From: Planctomycetota bacterium
GTDB lineage: Bacteria; Planctomycetota; Phycisphaerae; Tepidisphaerales; Tepidisphaeraceae
Assembly (NCBI GenBank): GCA_026693085.1
Contig: JAPLNB010000154.1
Span: 1-35,052, forward strand
Direction of reading: 5' to 3'
DNA: 35,052 nt
In this document: positions 1 through 7,846 of the stretch, piece after piece
How the letters are laid out: each line of letters starts with the position of its first letter
Numbering within the stretch: position 1 is the first letter of the stretch
Translations under genes and position numbers: made by a program
Notes under the pieces: model-generated
What the model saw: only the letters and a program-made list of their open reading frames with translations
What the model was told of the DNA's origin: nothing
The model's database searches: none

Positions 1-88
1 TTTGAAAACCGAATACCGCACCACCGCTGTTCTGGATCGCGGTCCATCAGCGGTTCATATGGACCGCCGTCGGTTCTGGTCACTTTCT

Positions 89-129
89 GTTCGGTTTTGC
101 GCGCTTTTGTTCGGTTTTGTTCGGTTTTG
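89..129 (+). repeat. Short direct repeats GTTCGGTTTTG upstream of rpsA
   Basis: The 11-mer GTTCGGTTTTG occurs three times, at 89-99, 109-119 and 119-129, and a degenerate form continues to about 137 (CACGGTTTTTT). The spacing is 20 and then 10 bases. Around it, 1-336 is non-coding to my reading: it is very C-rich and G-poor on this strand from about 140, and the frames open through it have no protein-like composition. I cannot assign a role; it could be a decayed repeat or a protein-binding site upstream of the rpsA promoter. Confidence 0.5.
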
Positions 130-336
130 CACGGTTTTTTACCCCCAAAATCGACCCAAAAACCCCAGAACCCCACATCCCCGCTCACTTTACGTTTATC
201 ACCCCTTCCGCCAACACTTTTTTCTCCCCGCACAGCGCCAAAATCCCGCCTCCTATCCACTACCCACTTCTCCACTGCCAACTCCCGCTCAACAAAACGA
301 ACCCATCCCACCCCCGAAACCCGCCCCCTTCCAACG

Positions 337-365
337 TTGAACCCTGCCGCCCATTCGTCTATAGT
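337..365 (+). promoter_or_regulatory. Probable sigma-70 promoter of rpsA
   Basis: TTGAAC at 337-342 and TATAGT at 360-365 are separated by exactly 17 bases. The -35 matches four and the -10 matches five of six consensus positions. Transcription would start near 372, giving a leader of about 160 bases before the rpsA start. Confidence 0.6.
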
Positions 366-495
366 CACACTTTCGCCACTGGGCGGACGTTCCGCTCAGG
401 CCGCCAGGCACTGGCCTTGGCACCCTTTACGGTCACGTTCCGACGGCCTCGCGTGGAAGTCGTCGGATTCAACTCTTCGCTGGCCACGCACCAAC

Positions 496-520
496 AAGGA
501 CTAGGCGGACTCAACCCGCC
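496..520 (+). promoter_or_regulatory. rpsA translation-initiation region: distant AAGGA plus hairpin
   Basis: The only Shine-Dalgarno-like sequence before the ATG at 531 is AAGGA at 496-500, 30 bases upstream and too far for normal use. Between them GGCGG (504-508) can pair with CCGCC (516-520) around a 7-base loop. If that hairpin forms, the effective distance from AAGGA to the start falls to about 13 bases. E. coli rpsA is also known to lack a strong Shine-Dalgarno and to rely on leader hairpins. Whether this leader works the same way is inference. Confidence 0.4.
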
Positions 521-530
521 GCATTTCACT

Positions 531-2288
531 ATGGTCGATTACAATCTCATCAACTCCCTTGGCGACGTGGACGACGAAGCAAACTCCGCCATCGCCACCG
601 CCCTCGGCGACGCCGCCAAGGACATCAACCTGCTCGTCAAGGCCGACGAAGTCCAGGACTTCGTCCCCGGAGCTATCCTCAAGGGCCATGTCGGCTCCGT
701 CTCCGGCGACGATTTCGTCATCGAGCTTGGCCTCAAGTCCGAAGGGGTCCTCGAACGCGGTGAATTCGACGAACCCGATAAAGTGAAAATCGGCGACGAA
801 GTCCGCGTCCTCCTCGAAGAAGTCGAAGGCGACACCGGCCTCGTCCGTATCTCCAAACGCAAGGCTGACCGGATCATCAACTGGGAAGCCATCATGAAGT
901 CCAAGAAGGAAGGCGACCCCGTCAAGGGCAAAGTCACCAAGAAAATCAAGGGTGGCCTCCTCGTCGATATCGGCGTCCCCGTCTTCCTCCCAGCCTCACA
1001 AGTGGACATCCGCCGACCAGGCGAAATCTCCGACTGGATCGGCCGCGAAATCGACGCCGTCATCCTCAAAATCGACGAAGAACGCCGAAACATCGTCATC
1101 TCCCGCCGGAAAATGATCGAACAGCAACGCGAAGAACAAAAACGCAAAACCCTCGACGGCCTCTCCATCGGACAGGTCATCAAGGGCACCGTCAAGAACA
1201 TCGCCGACTTCGGCGCCTTCATCGACCTCGGTGGAATCGACGGACTCCTCCACATCACCGACATGTCCTGGGGACGCATCAACCACCCCTCCGACCTCCT
1301 CAAAATCGACCAGGAAATCGAAGTCAAGGTCCTCCAGATCGACAAGGAAAAAGAGAAAATCGCCCTCGGCCTCAAGCAGAAGGAAGCCAGCCCCTGGGAG
1401 AATATCGAGACCAAGTACGCCATCGGCTCCGTCCACGAGGCCGAGGTCGTCAACATCATGTCCTACGGAGCATTCTGCAAACTCGAGGAAGGCGTCGAGG
1501 GCCTGGTCCATATCTCCGAAATGTCCTGGACCAAACGCATCAATCACCCCTCCGAAGTCGTCTCTCAAGGTCAAAAGGTCAAGGTCAAGGTCCTCGAGAT
1601 CAACAAGGAGAAGCAGGAAATCAGCCTCGGCATGAAACAGGTCGAGGAAAACCCCTGGGAACGCGTCGCCGAAAAGTACCCCCCAGGATCCGTCGTCAAG
1701 GGCAAGGTCCGAAACATCGCCAACTACGGCGCCTTCGTCGAGATCGAGGAAGGCATCGATGGCCTCCTCCACGTCTCCGACCTCTCCTGGACCAAGAAGA
1801 TCGGACACCCCTCCGAAGTCCTCAAGAAGGGCGAAGAGGTCCAGGCCGTCGTCCTCTCCGTCGACCAGGAAAAACAACGCATCGCCCTCGGCCTCAAACA
1901 AATGGCCGAAGATCCATGGGTCAATGTGATCCCGGCCAACTACCGCCCGGGAATGGTCGTCAAAGGCCATGTAACCAAGATCGCCAACTTCGGCGTCTTC
2001 GTCGAACTCGAACCCGGACTTGAAGGCCTCCTCCATATCTCCGAAATCTCCGACCAAAAAATCGAAAAACCCGAAGAAGCCCTCAAGGTCGGTCAAGAAC
2101 TCGATGTCAAAATATTGCGAGTTGACAGCGAGGAACGCAAGATCGGTCTCTCCCTCAAACGCGCCCTCTGGGCCATGGAAGAGCAGCAACGCGAAGTCGT
2201 CCGTTCCGAACGCGCCAAGGAACGCGGCCTCCGCGGCGGTCTCGAAGGCGGCGAATCCATCTCCAGCCTCGGAGACCTCAAACTCTGA
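531..2288 (+). CDS. rpsA: 30S ribosomal protein S1
   Basis: Protein of 585 residues that binds mRNA and delivers it to the 30S ribosomal subunit. Six S1 (OB-fold RNA-binding) domains lie at about residues 44-110, 128-193, 212-282, 298-369, 385-456 and 472-543. Domains 3 to 6 carry the strong signature GAF(I/V)...GLLH(I/V)S(D/E)(M/L)SW, while 1 and 2 are divergent, as in the E. coli protein (557 residues, six domains). The reading frame stays open upstream to 117, but that stretch is proline-rich and unlike S1, and it contains the predicted promoter, so ATG 531 is the natural start. There is no close Shine-Dalgarno. Codons end overwhelmingly in C, which fits high expression. The gene is monocistronic, flanked by its own promoter and terminator. 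Confidence 0.95.
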   Translation: MVDYNLINSLGDVDDEANSAIATALGDAAKDINLLVKADEVQDFVPGAILKGHVGSVSGDDFVIELGLKSEGVLERGEFDEPDKVKIGDEVRVLLEEVEGDTGLVRISKRKADRIINWEAIMKSKKEGDPVKGKVTKKIKGGLLVDIGVPVFLPASQVDIRRPGEISDWIGREIDAVILKIDEERRNIVISRRKMIEQQREEQKRKTLDGLSIGQVIKGTVKNIADFGAFIDLGGIDGLLHITDMSWGRINHPSDLLKIDQEIEVKVLQIDKEKEKIALGLKQKEASPWENIETKYAIGSVHEAEVVNIMSYGAFCKLEEGVEGLVHISEMSWTKRINHPSEVVSQGQKVKVKVLEINKEKQEISLGMKQVEENPWERVAEKYPPGSVVKGKVRNIANYGAFVEIEEGIDGLLHVSDLSWTKKIGHPSEVLKKGEEVQAVVLSVDQEKQRIALGLKQMAEDPWVNVIPANYRPGMVVKGHVTKIANFGVFVELEPGLEGLLHISEISDQKIEKPEEALKVGQELDVKILRVDSEERKIGLSLKRALWAMEEQQREVVRSERAKERGLRGGLEGGESISSLGDLKL

Positions 2289-2320
2289 CACCCACCTCGC
2301 TCCCATTAACCCTTCCCAAA

Positions 2321-2345
2321 AGGGCCGCCCCACCGGCGGCCCTTT
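2321..2345 (+). terminator. Intrinsic terminator of rpsA
   Basis: A 9-bp perfect GC-rich stem pairs 2321-2329 (AGGGCCGCC) with 2335-2343 (GGCGGCCCT) around a 5-base loop, preceded by AAA and followed by TTT and a pyrimidine-rich run. It begins 32 bases after the rpsA stop. Confidence 0.8.
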
Positions 2346-2686
2346 CCCTTTCTTGCGTTATCCCCCTCACACCCGCCCCCCCGCACACCATGATCTGCCC
2401 TTGACCCAGTAATTTTGTCTTGACTCCCAGCCCTATAACCGCGAAACTATCCCTCATCGATTGACCCCGGAGGGCTCTAGTTTGTGCCGGGGTCGGAGCG
2501 CATCGAAAGTAGTGACCATGTCAAGCCGATAGTCTTTTTGGTTGCTTCTGCGGCTTTCAAAGGACGGCTGAGCTTTGCCGCCCTATGATCTTAAGGTATG
2601 TGCAGGGCAAGTGTCCGGTAAGATCTCACCCCGAAGCATTGGGCTTGTGTTGGGTGATCGGCTGGCAGGAGAAAAAAACCCTCTGG
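2346..2686 (+). promoter_or_regulatory. Long leader region of the sigma factor gene, with inverted repeat
   Basis: About 340 bases lie between the rpsA terminator and the sigma factor start, with no convincing gene. GACCCCGG (2463-2470) and CCGGGGTC (2487-2494) form a perfect 8-bp stem around a 16-base loop. Two TTGAC(C/T) hexamers at 2401 and 2420 could be -35 boxes, but no good -10 sits at the right distance (GAAACT at 2443-2448 is the best 17-base match for the second). TATAAC at 2434-2439 has no -35. AGGAG at 2667-2671 lies 15 bases before the chosen start. The promoter and any regulatory role of the stem remain unproven. Confidence 0.3.
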
Positions 2687-3526
2687 ATGGGGACAGAAAG
2701 CATGGCATCCGCCGCCGTTCAATCAGGGCTTCAGCTCTATCTGAAACAGATCAATGAATCCCCGCTGCTCACTGCAGACGAGGAAAAAGAGCTGGCCCAC
2801 CGCATCATCGATAACAACGACCCCGAAGCCCGCGAGCGCATGGTCCGCTCAAACCTCCGGCTGGTCGTCAACCTCGCCAAACATTACGTCAACCGCGGTC
2901 TGAGCCTCCCCGACCTCATCGAGGAAGGCAACATCGGCCTCCTCAAGGCCGTCGAAGGCTTCGACCCCACCAATGGCACACGCTTCTCGACCTATGCATC
3001 CTGGTGGATCAAACAGGCCATCAAACGCGCCCTCATCAACTCCGTCCAACCGATCCACATACCGGCATATATGGTTGAGATGATGGGCAAGCTTAAACAG
3101 GCCATGCGAGAACTCGAAGACGAGCTGGACAGACTCCCCAGCATCGACGAGCTTTCCCGCCGCCTCAAGATGTCCCCCAAGAAGCTCCACATCATCCGCA
3201 AGGCCATCCGCGCCGTGAACACCCCCACGCAGTCCGGCAGCGCCGACGGCGAACTGACCATCAACGACCTCGTCGCCGACATGAACACCCCCCCGCCCGA
3301 CGTGGCCGTCTGCGATGGCGATGACATCCGCCACCTGATGGACCTGCTCTCCGAAATCGACGAGCGCGAAGCCGTTATCCTCCGCCTCCGCTACGGCCTC
3401 GACGGCGAAGAGCCGATGACCCTCAAGCAGATCGGCCAGCGTATCGGCCTCACCCGCGAACGCGTCCGCCAGATCGAGCATGAGGCCCTCCGCAAGCTCC
3501 GCGACAGCATGCTCGCCAAAGCCTGA
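2687..3526 (+). CDS. RNA polymerase sigma factor, sigma-70 family (RpoD/SigA-like, short)
   Basis: Sigma factor of 279 residues from ATG 2687; 2702 is an alternative. It directs RNA polymerase to promoters. Region 1.2 is at residues 14-47, region 2 at about 50-120 with the -10 recognition helix around FSTYASWWIKQAIKR, region 3 at about 125-200, and region 4 at about 215-277. The region 4 helix-turn-helix LKQIGQRIGLTRERVRQIEH is close to textbook. Region 1.1 and the non-conserved insert of E. coli RpoD are absent. Region 2.4 runs on to VQPIHIPAYMVEMM rather than the usual TIRIPVHM of primary sigmas, so it may be a group 2 (alternative, housekeeping-like) factor. The frame extends upstream to 2585 without conserved residues. 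Confidence 0.92.
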   Translation: MGTESMASAAVQSGLQLYLKQINESPLLTADEEKELAHRIIDNNDPEARERMVRSNLRLVVNLAKHYVNRGLSLPDLIEEGNIGLLKAVEGFDPTNGTRFSTYASWWIKQAIKRALINSVQPIHIPAYMVEMMGKLKQAMRELEDELDRLPSIDELSRRLKMSPKKLHIIRKAIRAVNTPTQSGSADGELTINDLVADMNTPPPDVAVCDGDDIRHLMDLLSEIDEREAVILRLRYGLDGEEPMTLKQIGQRIGLTRERVRQIEHEALRKLRDSMLAKA

Positions 3527-3547
3527 AGAACAAATCGGACAAACCAG

Positions 3548-3585
3548 AAAAGGAAAAGCGACCGACCTGCGGCGCTTTTCCTTTT
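3548..3585 (+). terminator. Intrinsic terminator of the sigma factor gene
   Basis: A perfect 13-bp stem pairs 3548-3560 (AAAAGGAAAAGCG) with 3573-3585 (CGCTTTTCCTTTT), and the loop can add a CCG/CGG pairing. The 3' arm ends in a T-rich run. It starts 21 bases after the stop codon, immediately before apt. Confidence 0.8.
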
Positions 3586-3610
3586 TCCTTTTCCGCTTTA
3601 GCATATTGGC

Positions 3611-4141
3611 ATGAACGACCCAGTAAGCCATCTTAAAACGCTCATTCGGGACGTAAAAGACTTTCCGAAAAAGGGGATTCTCTTCCGCGACATCACGCCA
3701 CTGCTGTCCGATCCGTCGGGGTTAGCGTTGTCGATCGAGCTGCTGGCCAATCCGTTTCGCGACAAGCACATCGACCTGGTCGTCGGGGCCGAGAGCCGGG
3801 GGTTCATCTTCGGAACCGCCGTCGCCTGCTGCCTGTCCGCCGGTTTCGGGTTGATCCGCAAGCCCGGCAAGCTACCGACCGAGTGCGTGACGATGACCTA
3901 TGATTTGGAATATGGGAAGGACGCGTTGCAGATGCACGCCGACGCCATCCGGCCGGGCCAGCGGGTGCTGGTCTGCGATGACGTATTGGCGACGGGCGGA
4001 ACCATGAAAGCCTCGTGCGATCTGGTGCGCCAGCTCGGCGGCCAGATCGCCGGCGTGGCGGTGCTGATCGAGCTGGTCGGTCTCGGCGGCCGAAAGAAGA
4101 TCGCCCCACTGGACCTGCACTCGGTCCTGCGGTACGAATAA
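3611..4141 (+). CDS. apt: Adenine phosphoribosyltransferase
   Basis: Purine salvage enzyme of 176 residues that makes AMP from adenine and PRPP in the cytoplasm. The type I phosphoribosyltransferase PRPP loop VLVCDDVLATGGT is at residues 119-131. The family N-terminus (DFPKKGILFRDITPLL, 17-32) and GAESRGFIFG (59-68) are also clear. Length is normal for the family (about 170-180). No Shine-Dalgarno precedes the ATG, and only 25 bases separate it from the preceding terminator, so the mRNA leader must be very short or absent. The stop overlaps the next start by one base (TAATG), so the lipoprotein gene is probably translationally coupled. Confidence 0.95.
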   Translation: MNDPVSHLKTLIRDVKDFPKKGILFRDITPLLSDPSGLALSIELLANPFRDKHIDLVVGAESRGFIFGTAVACCLSAGFGLIRKPGKLPTECVTMTYDLEYGKDALQMHADAIRPGQRVLVCDDVLATGGTMKASCDLVRQLGGQIAGVAVLIELVGLGGRKKIAPLDLHSVLRYE

Positions 4142-5037
4142 TGCTGATGAAACACTTCGTTGCAGCCGTGAGCGTTGTTGTATTGTCCAGCTTGCTGACG
4201 GGATGTGCCGCGAAGAACGCTTCGCCGGCGTACAAGCCGCTGACACGCGATGGCCTGTGCGTGATGACGTACAATCTCCGTTACGCCAGCAATACCCCTC
4301 CAAACGCCTGGCCCGTCCGTCGGCCGGTCATGCGCGATTTGATCCGAGACATCAACCCGGACGTCTTTGGCACACAAGAAGGCCTTTACCCGCAGTTGAA
4401 GGATTTGGCGTCCGATCTGCCGGAATATGAGTGGATCGGCGTGGGTCGCGACGGCGGCAGCCGCGGCGAGTTCATGGCGGTCTTCTACCGCCGCGACCGC
4501 CTCGAGCCGCTCGAGTACGACCACTTCTGGCTGTCGGATACGCCGCTGGTCATCGCCTCATCGACTTGGGGCAACACGTGCCGGCGGATGTGCACCTGGG
4601 TCCGATTCCGCGACCTACGGACGCACCAGCAGTTCTACTTCTTGAACACTCACCTGGATCACGAAGTGCAGCCGGCCCGGGAGAAGGCGGCGGCGCTGAT
4701 CTGCCAGCGTGTGGAAGCGATGAAGACGAATCTGCCGGTTCTGCTGGTTGGCGATTTCAACGCCGACGCCCGGGCAAACAAGGCGTACGACGTCGTGATC
4801 AACGGCGGGTTCACGGATACCTGGTACTCGGGCGCCAAACGGCTTGGCGATGATGTCGGCACATTCCACGGCTACAAGGGCATACAGCGCGGCGAGCCGC
4901 ACATCGACTGGATCCTCGCGCGCGGCACAGCGACCGCCGAGGCCACTCAGATCCCCACCTTCAGCCGCGACGGCCAATACCCCAGCGACCATTTCCCCGT
5001 GGTCGCCTGGCTACGACTGACAACGGAGAAACCCTAG
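4141..5037 (+). CDS. Endonuclease/exonuclease/phosphatase family lipoprotein
   Basis: Protein of 298 residues from ATG 4141, which overlaps the apt stop; ATG 4147 would also work. A lipoprotein signal peptide ends in the lipobox LLTGC with Cys22, so it should be exported and membrane-anchored. The mature part shows the DNase I/EEP fold motifs in order: MTYNLRY (42-48), GTQEG with catalytic Glu80, NTHLDH (169-174), GDFNAD (204-209) and SDHFPV (282-287). These bind the divalent metal and attack phosphodiester bonds. The substrate could be a nucleic acid, a phospholipid headgroup or a sugar phosphate; family membership alone does not decide. Coupling to apt hints at extracellular nucleic-acid salvage, but that is inference. 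Confidence 0.9.
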   Translation: MLMKHFVAAVSVVVLSSLLTGCAAKNASPAYKPLTRDGLCVMTYNLRYASNTPPNAWPVRRPVMRDLIRDINPDVFGTQEGLYPQLKDLASDLPEYEWIGVGRDGGSRGEFMAVFYRRDRLEPLEYDHFWLSDTPLVIASSTWGNTCRRMCTWVRFRDLRTHQQFYFLNTHLDHEVQPAREKAAALICQRVEAMKTNLPVLLVGDFNADARANKAYDVVINGGFTDTWYSGAKRLGDDVGTFHGYKGIQRGEPHIDWILARGTATAEATQIPTFSRDGQYPSDHFPVVAWLRLTTEKP

Positions 5038-5216
5038 CGAGCTTGCCGCGATGGCCTGAGCAACCTTTCCTTGCCCGCCAACATCCGGGCGAACGGTCCT
5101 TGCATTTGCGCCGGCTTTGTGCTCTATTGCAGCGCAACCGTGGGTCGTCGTCACCTTGGGGTGATGTCATATGTTGCCCATCGGGTTTCATGTTCTTTCT
5201 CTGAAAGGGGTTTGCT

Positions 5217-6944
5217 ATGTCACGTCTGACAGGAAATGCAGATGCACGGAGGTTATTCGCACTGGGCAGGCTTTTGGACGGCCTGCGCCGCCGGAGCCGG
5301 TCGCGTTCGGCCACCGACGATGGAGCACTGCTCGGCCGGGGCCTTGAACCATTGGAGGCCCGGCAGCTATTGGCCGGCTATGTGATCGAGATCAGTGTGG
5401 ACGGGCTTCGGCCGGATGCGGTCACGCAGCTCGGCCAGTCGCAGGTGCCGAATTTCTATCGGCTGATGAACGAGGGTTCATCGACTCTCAACGCGCGGGC
5501 AGATTACGACTACACGGAGACATCGCCGAACCACACGGACATTCAGACAGCCCGACCGGTTCTCGGCACGTATGGCCACGGCGTGAGCATAAACTCTGAT
5601 GATGGGACGACCGTCCACGCCAAGGCCGGCAGCTATGTGACGAGCGTCTGGGACATCGTGCACGATAATGGGCTGCGGACGGGGTTCTACGCCAGCAAGG
5701 ACAAATTTGCGTTCTTTGACCGCAGTTGGAATGCGACCAATGGCCGGGTGGACCCCATCGGCGTGGACAACGGCCAGGACAAGATTGACACGTATGTGTT
5801 CAATGCGACGACGTCGGCGTTGAACAGCACGTTCTTGAGCGACCAGGCAGCGGACCCGTACAACTACTCGCTGATCCACTATGCGGATCCGGATGTTGTG
5901 GGGCACGCCAGCGGGTGGATGAGCACGAACTACCTGAACGCGGTCAAGACCGTAGACGGATACCTCGGCACGATCTTCAACATGGTCGACACCAATGGCA
6001 CGTTCACCGGTAATACCGACATCATCCTGGTGGCCGACCACGGCGGATCGGGCACCGGCCACGGCGATGCCACGCTGGCCACGAGCTATACCGTTCCGTT
6101 CATGGTCTGGGGGCCGGACGCATCGGCAGGCGGAGACCTCTACGCGATGAACCCGACGACCCGGGCAAACCCCGGGACCGGGCGGCCGAACAACACCGCA
6201 AACCCTCAGCCGATTCGCAACGGCGACGGGGCGAATCTGGCGACGGACCTACTGGGGCTTGGCGTCATCGACGGCTCGCTGTTCAACAACCAGCACAACC
6301 TAGTGGTCATGGGATCGACGCTACCCGTGGTCAGCATCTCGGCAACGGTCGGCACGGCCAATGAGGAGACGCTGGCGGCGGGCCAGTTCCAGGTGACCCG
6401 CACTGGCAGCACGAGCAGTGCGCTGACGGTGAATTACACCGTCGGCGGCACCGCCACCAATGGCACCGATTACCAGACTCTTACCGGACAGGTCATTGTT
6501 CCCATTGGCGCAGCATCGCAAGTCTTCTCCGTGACGCCCATCAATGACACCCTTGGCGAAGGGACTGAGACGTGCATTGCCACGCTCAGTTCCGACCCGA
6601 CGTACACGGTCGGCACCGCCGCGGCAACCGTCAACGTCATCGACGGCCTGGCTCCGACTGCACCAACCAGCCTGACAGGGACCGCCTTGTCCGGCCTCCA
6701 GATCCGGCTCAACTGGGTCGATAATTCCAACAACGAACTGAACTTCCTGATCGAACGATCCACCAACGGCACCAGTTTCACCCAGGTTGGCAGCGTCGCC
6801 GCCAACGTCACCACATTCACCAATACCGGCCTCAGCGCCAACACGTGGTATTGGTATCGGGTGCGCGCCTATCGCGTCATTGATGGCGTGAACGTGTACT
6901 CCAGCTACACCAACGTGCTGCAGATCAAGACCAAGCGGAAATAG
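5217..6944 (+). CDS. Secreted type I phosphodiesterase with LEPR-XLL motif, Calx-beta and fibronectin III domains
   Basis: Protein of 575 residues. AAGGGG (5205-5210) sits 6 bases before the ATG. Residues 1-42 are basic with no classical signal peptide, followed by LEPLEARQLLA (43-53), the planctomycete LEPR-XLL-type motif. Residues 55-365 look like a nucleotide pyrophosphatase/phosphodiesterase of the alkaline phosphatase superfamily: VDGLRPD with Asp62, the nucleophile region TSPNHT (102-107), DPDVVGH (224-230), VADHGG (272-277) and GTGHGD (279-284), matching the two-metal ligand pattern. A Calx-beta domain (about 370-475) and a fibronectin III domain (about 480-570) follow. The substrate is unknown; the C-terminal domains suggest cell-surface or matrix attachment. 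The gene stands alone with its own terminator. Confidence 0.9.
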   Translation: MSRLTGNADARRLFALGRLLDGLRRRSRSRSATDDGALLGRGLEPLEARQLLAGYVIEISVDGLRPDAVTQLGQSQVPNFYRLMNEGSSTLNARADYDYTETSPNHTDIQTARPVLGTYGHGVSINSDDGTTVHAKAGSYVTSVWDIVHDNGLRTGFYASKDKFAFFDRSWNATNGRVDPIGVDNGQDKIDTYVFNATTSALNSTFLSDQAADPYNYSLIHYADPDVVGHASGWMSTNYLNAVKTVDGYLGTIFNMVDTNGTFTGNTDIILVADHGGSGTGHGDATLATSYTVPFMVWGPDASAGGDLYAMNPTTRANPGTGRPNNTANPQPIRNGDGANLATDLLGLGVIDGSLFNNQHNLVVMGSTLPVVSISATVGTANEETLAAGQFQVTRTGSTSSALTVNYTVGGTATNGTDYQTLTGQVIVPIGAASQVFSVTPINDTLGEGTETCIATLSSDPTYTVGTAAATVNVIDGLAPTAPTSLTGTALSGLQIRLNWVDNSNNELNFLIERSTNGTSFTQVGSVAANVTTFTNTGLSANTWYWYRVRAYRVIDGVNVYSSYTNVLQIKTKRK

Positions 6945-6975
6945 CCACGATGGCATGACCGATTGTGCAAGATCG

Positions 6976-7006
6976 GCCGGCGCCGGCGGGCGCCGGCTTT
7001 TTTTTT
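6976..7006 (+). terminator. Strong intrinsic terminator after the phosphodiesterase gene
   Basis: A perfect 9-bp GC-only stem (6976-6984 with 6989-6997) closes a 4-base loop and is followed by nine T residues (6998-7006). Confidence 0.9.
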
Positions 7007-7007
7007 C

Positions 7008-7035
7008 TTGAGTGTGTCCGGCAGAAGCATAGAAT
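7008..7035 (+). promoter_or_regulatory. Probable promoter of the small helical protein gene
   Basis: TTGAGT (7008-7013) and TAGAAT (7030-7035) are 16 bases apart. The predicted start near 7042 would give a leader of about 33 bases. It lies directly behind the preceding terminator. Confidence 0.5.
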
Positions 7036-7074
7036 CAGCCAAAGTCACATCACTTCTTCTGCCAGGAGTTCTAC

Positions 7075-7365
7075 ATGTCTGAAACACCCCGCCATGATGG
7101 TCTGGATTTGAGCTATGTTCAGGACCCCGATGCCCGCCGGGCGCTGAGAATGATCCACCAGCAGATCAGCGAGGCGGTCACCCGCCAGCAAATGGAAATC
7201 GACGCCATGCTGGAGCTGATGATCGAAAAGCACGTGACCAGCCTGAGCGAGTTCCGCCGGAACCTGATACGGCTGCAGCAAGACACGACGCGGATGAACC
7301 GGATTCACGGTGCGATGGCACCGGCGGCCCATGGGCCCGGCGGGACGGCGCATCCGGGGCATTGA
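7075..7365 (+). CDS. Small helical protein of unknown function
   Basis: Protein of 96 residues with a good Shine-Dalgarno, AGGAG at 7064-7068, 6 bases before the ATG. It has no signal peptide or membrane segment. Residues about 20-78 are rich in charged and hydrophobic residues in a helical, possibly coiled-coil, pattern, and the last 18 residues are Gly/Ala/His/Pro-rich. I do not recognise the family. Promoter, ribosome site and composition all support a real gene. It faces the following - strand gene tail to tail with 25 bases between. Confidence 0.75.
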   Translation: MSETPRHDGLDLSYVQDPDARRALRMIHQQISEAVTRQQMEIDAMLELMIEKHVTSLSEFRRNLIRLQQDTTRMNRIHGAMAPAAHGPGGTAHPGH

Positions 7366-7390
7366 GCGGCGAGCGATGATTGGGGGACGA

Positions 7391-7822
7391 TCACTTGCCG
7401 GAGATGGCGCCGCTCAGCGGCAGCAGCGGCAGCATCAATGCGGCGACGAAGACGAAGACACTGAGAACCAGCACGAACAGGCCGAGGACAAGCAGAATGC
7501 GGCTGGCGATCGACGCGCGTGCGTCGTGGCGGTCGGGGGTGGGCGGAACGAGGAATGCGATCACGACTGGCAGCGGGAGAAGCGCCAGCCAGCCGAAGCC
7601 GCCGCGAAGCCACCGGCTCCATGCGAGGACGGTCAAGGTGACGGTAGGAAGTTGGACTTTGAAGTCCTTGAAAATGGCCTCGAACCGCGGCACGACGAAT
7701 AGACCCCCGAGAAGCCATACCAGAACCACCATCGACCAGATCAGCGTAGGGCCGAGCCAGAACCGGCGGCGGCGAACCACCGGCGTTGCATAGTCCAACT
7801 GCTGCCCGCTCGTCTTCTCCAT
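7391..7822 (-). CDS. Small membrane protein with a GspF-like segment
   Basis: Protein of 143 residues from ATG 7822; GAGAGG lies 8 bases before this start, which favours it over the in-frame GTG at 7831. Three hydrophobic segments are visible at about 25-44, 74-93 and 108-137. The stretch after the first, VVPRFEAIFKDFKVQLP (43-59), closely resembles VIPRFQELFESFKQNLP in the GspF protein of this window (29217-30440), where it also follows a membrane segment. The rest of the T2SF domain is missing, so it is not a working GspF. It lies 24 bases downstream of the GH4 gene and is probably cotranscribed. Function unknown. Confidence 0.8.
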   Translation of the reverse strand: MEKTSGQQLDYATPVVRRRRFWLGPTLIWSMVVLVWLLGGLFVVPRFEAIFKDFKVQLPTVTLTVLAWSRWLRGGFGWLALLPLPVVIAFLVPPTPDRHDARASIASRILLVLGLFVLVLSVFVFVAALMLPLLPLSGAISGK

Positions 7823-7846
7823 CGATCGCACCTCTCTCGCGCGATG

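Noticed and set aside
2..340. Open frame of 112 codons at the left edge
   Set aside because: Low-complexity, C-rich DNA with no ribosome site; composition is not protein-like.
117..530. In-frame N-terminal extension of rpsA of 138 codons
   Set aside because: Proline-rich, unlike S1 proteins, and it includes the predicted rpsA promoter and leader.
996..2333. Long antisense frame (445 codons) opposite rpsA
   Set aside because: Asp/Phe/Gly/Leu-rich shadow produced by the C-ending codons of rpsA.
7363..7416. 9-bp inverted repeat TGAGCGGCG/CGCCGCTCA around the convergent stops
   Set aside because: The loop of 36 bases is too long for a convincing terminator and one arm is inside coding sequence.
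7391..7822. Calling the small membrane protein a true GspF
   Set aside because: It has only one matching segment, lacks the two T2SF domains, and is far from the secretion cluster.
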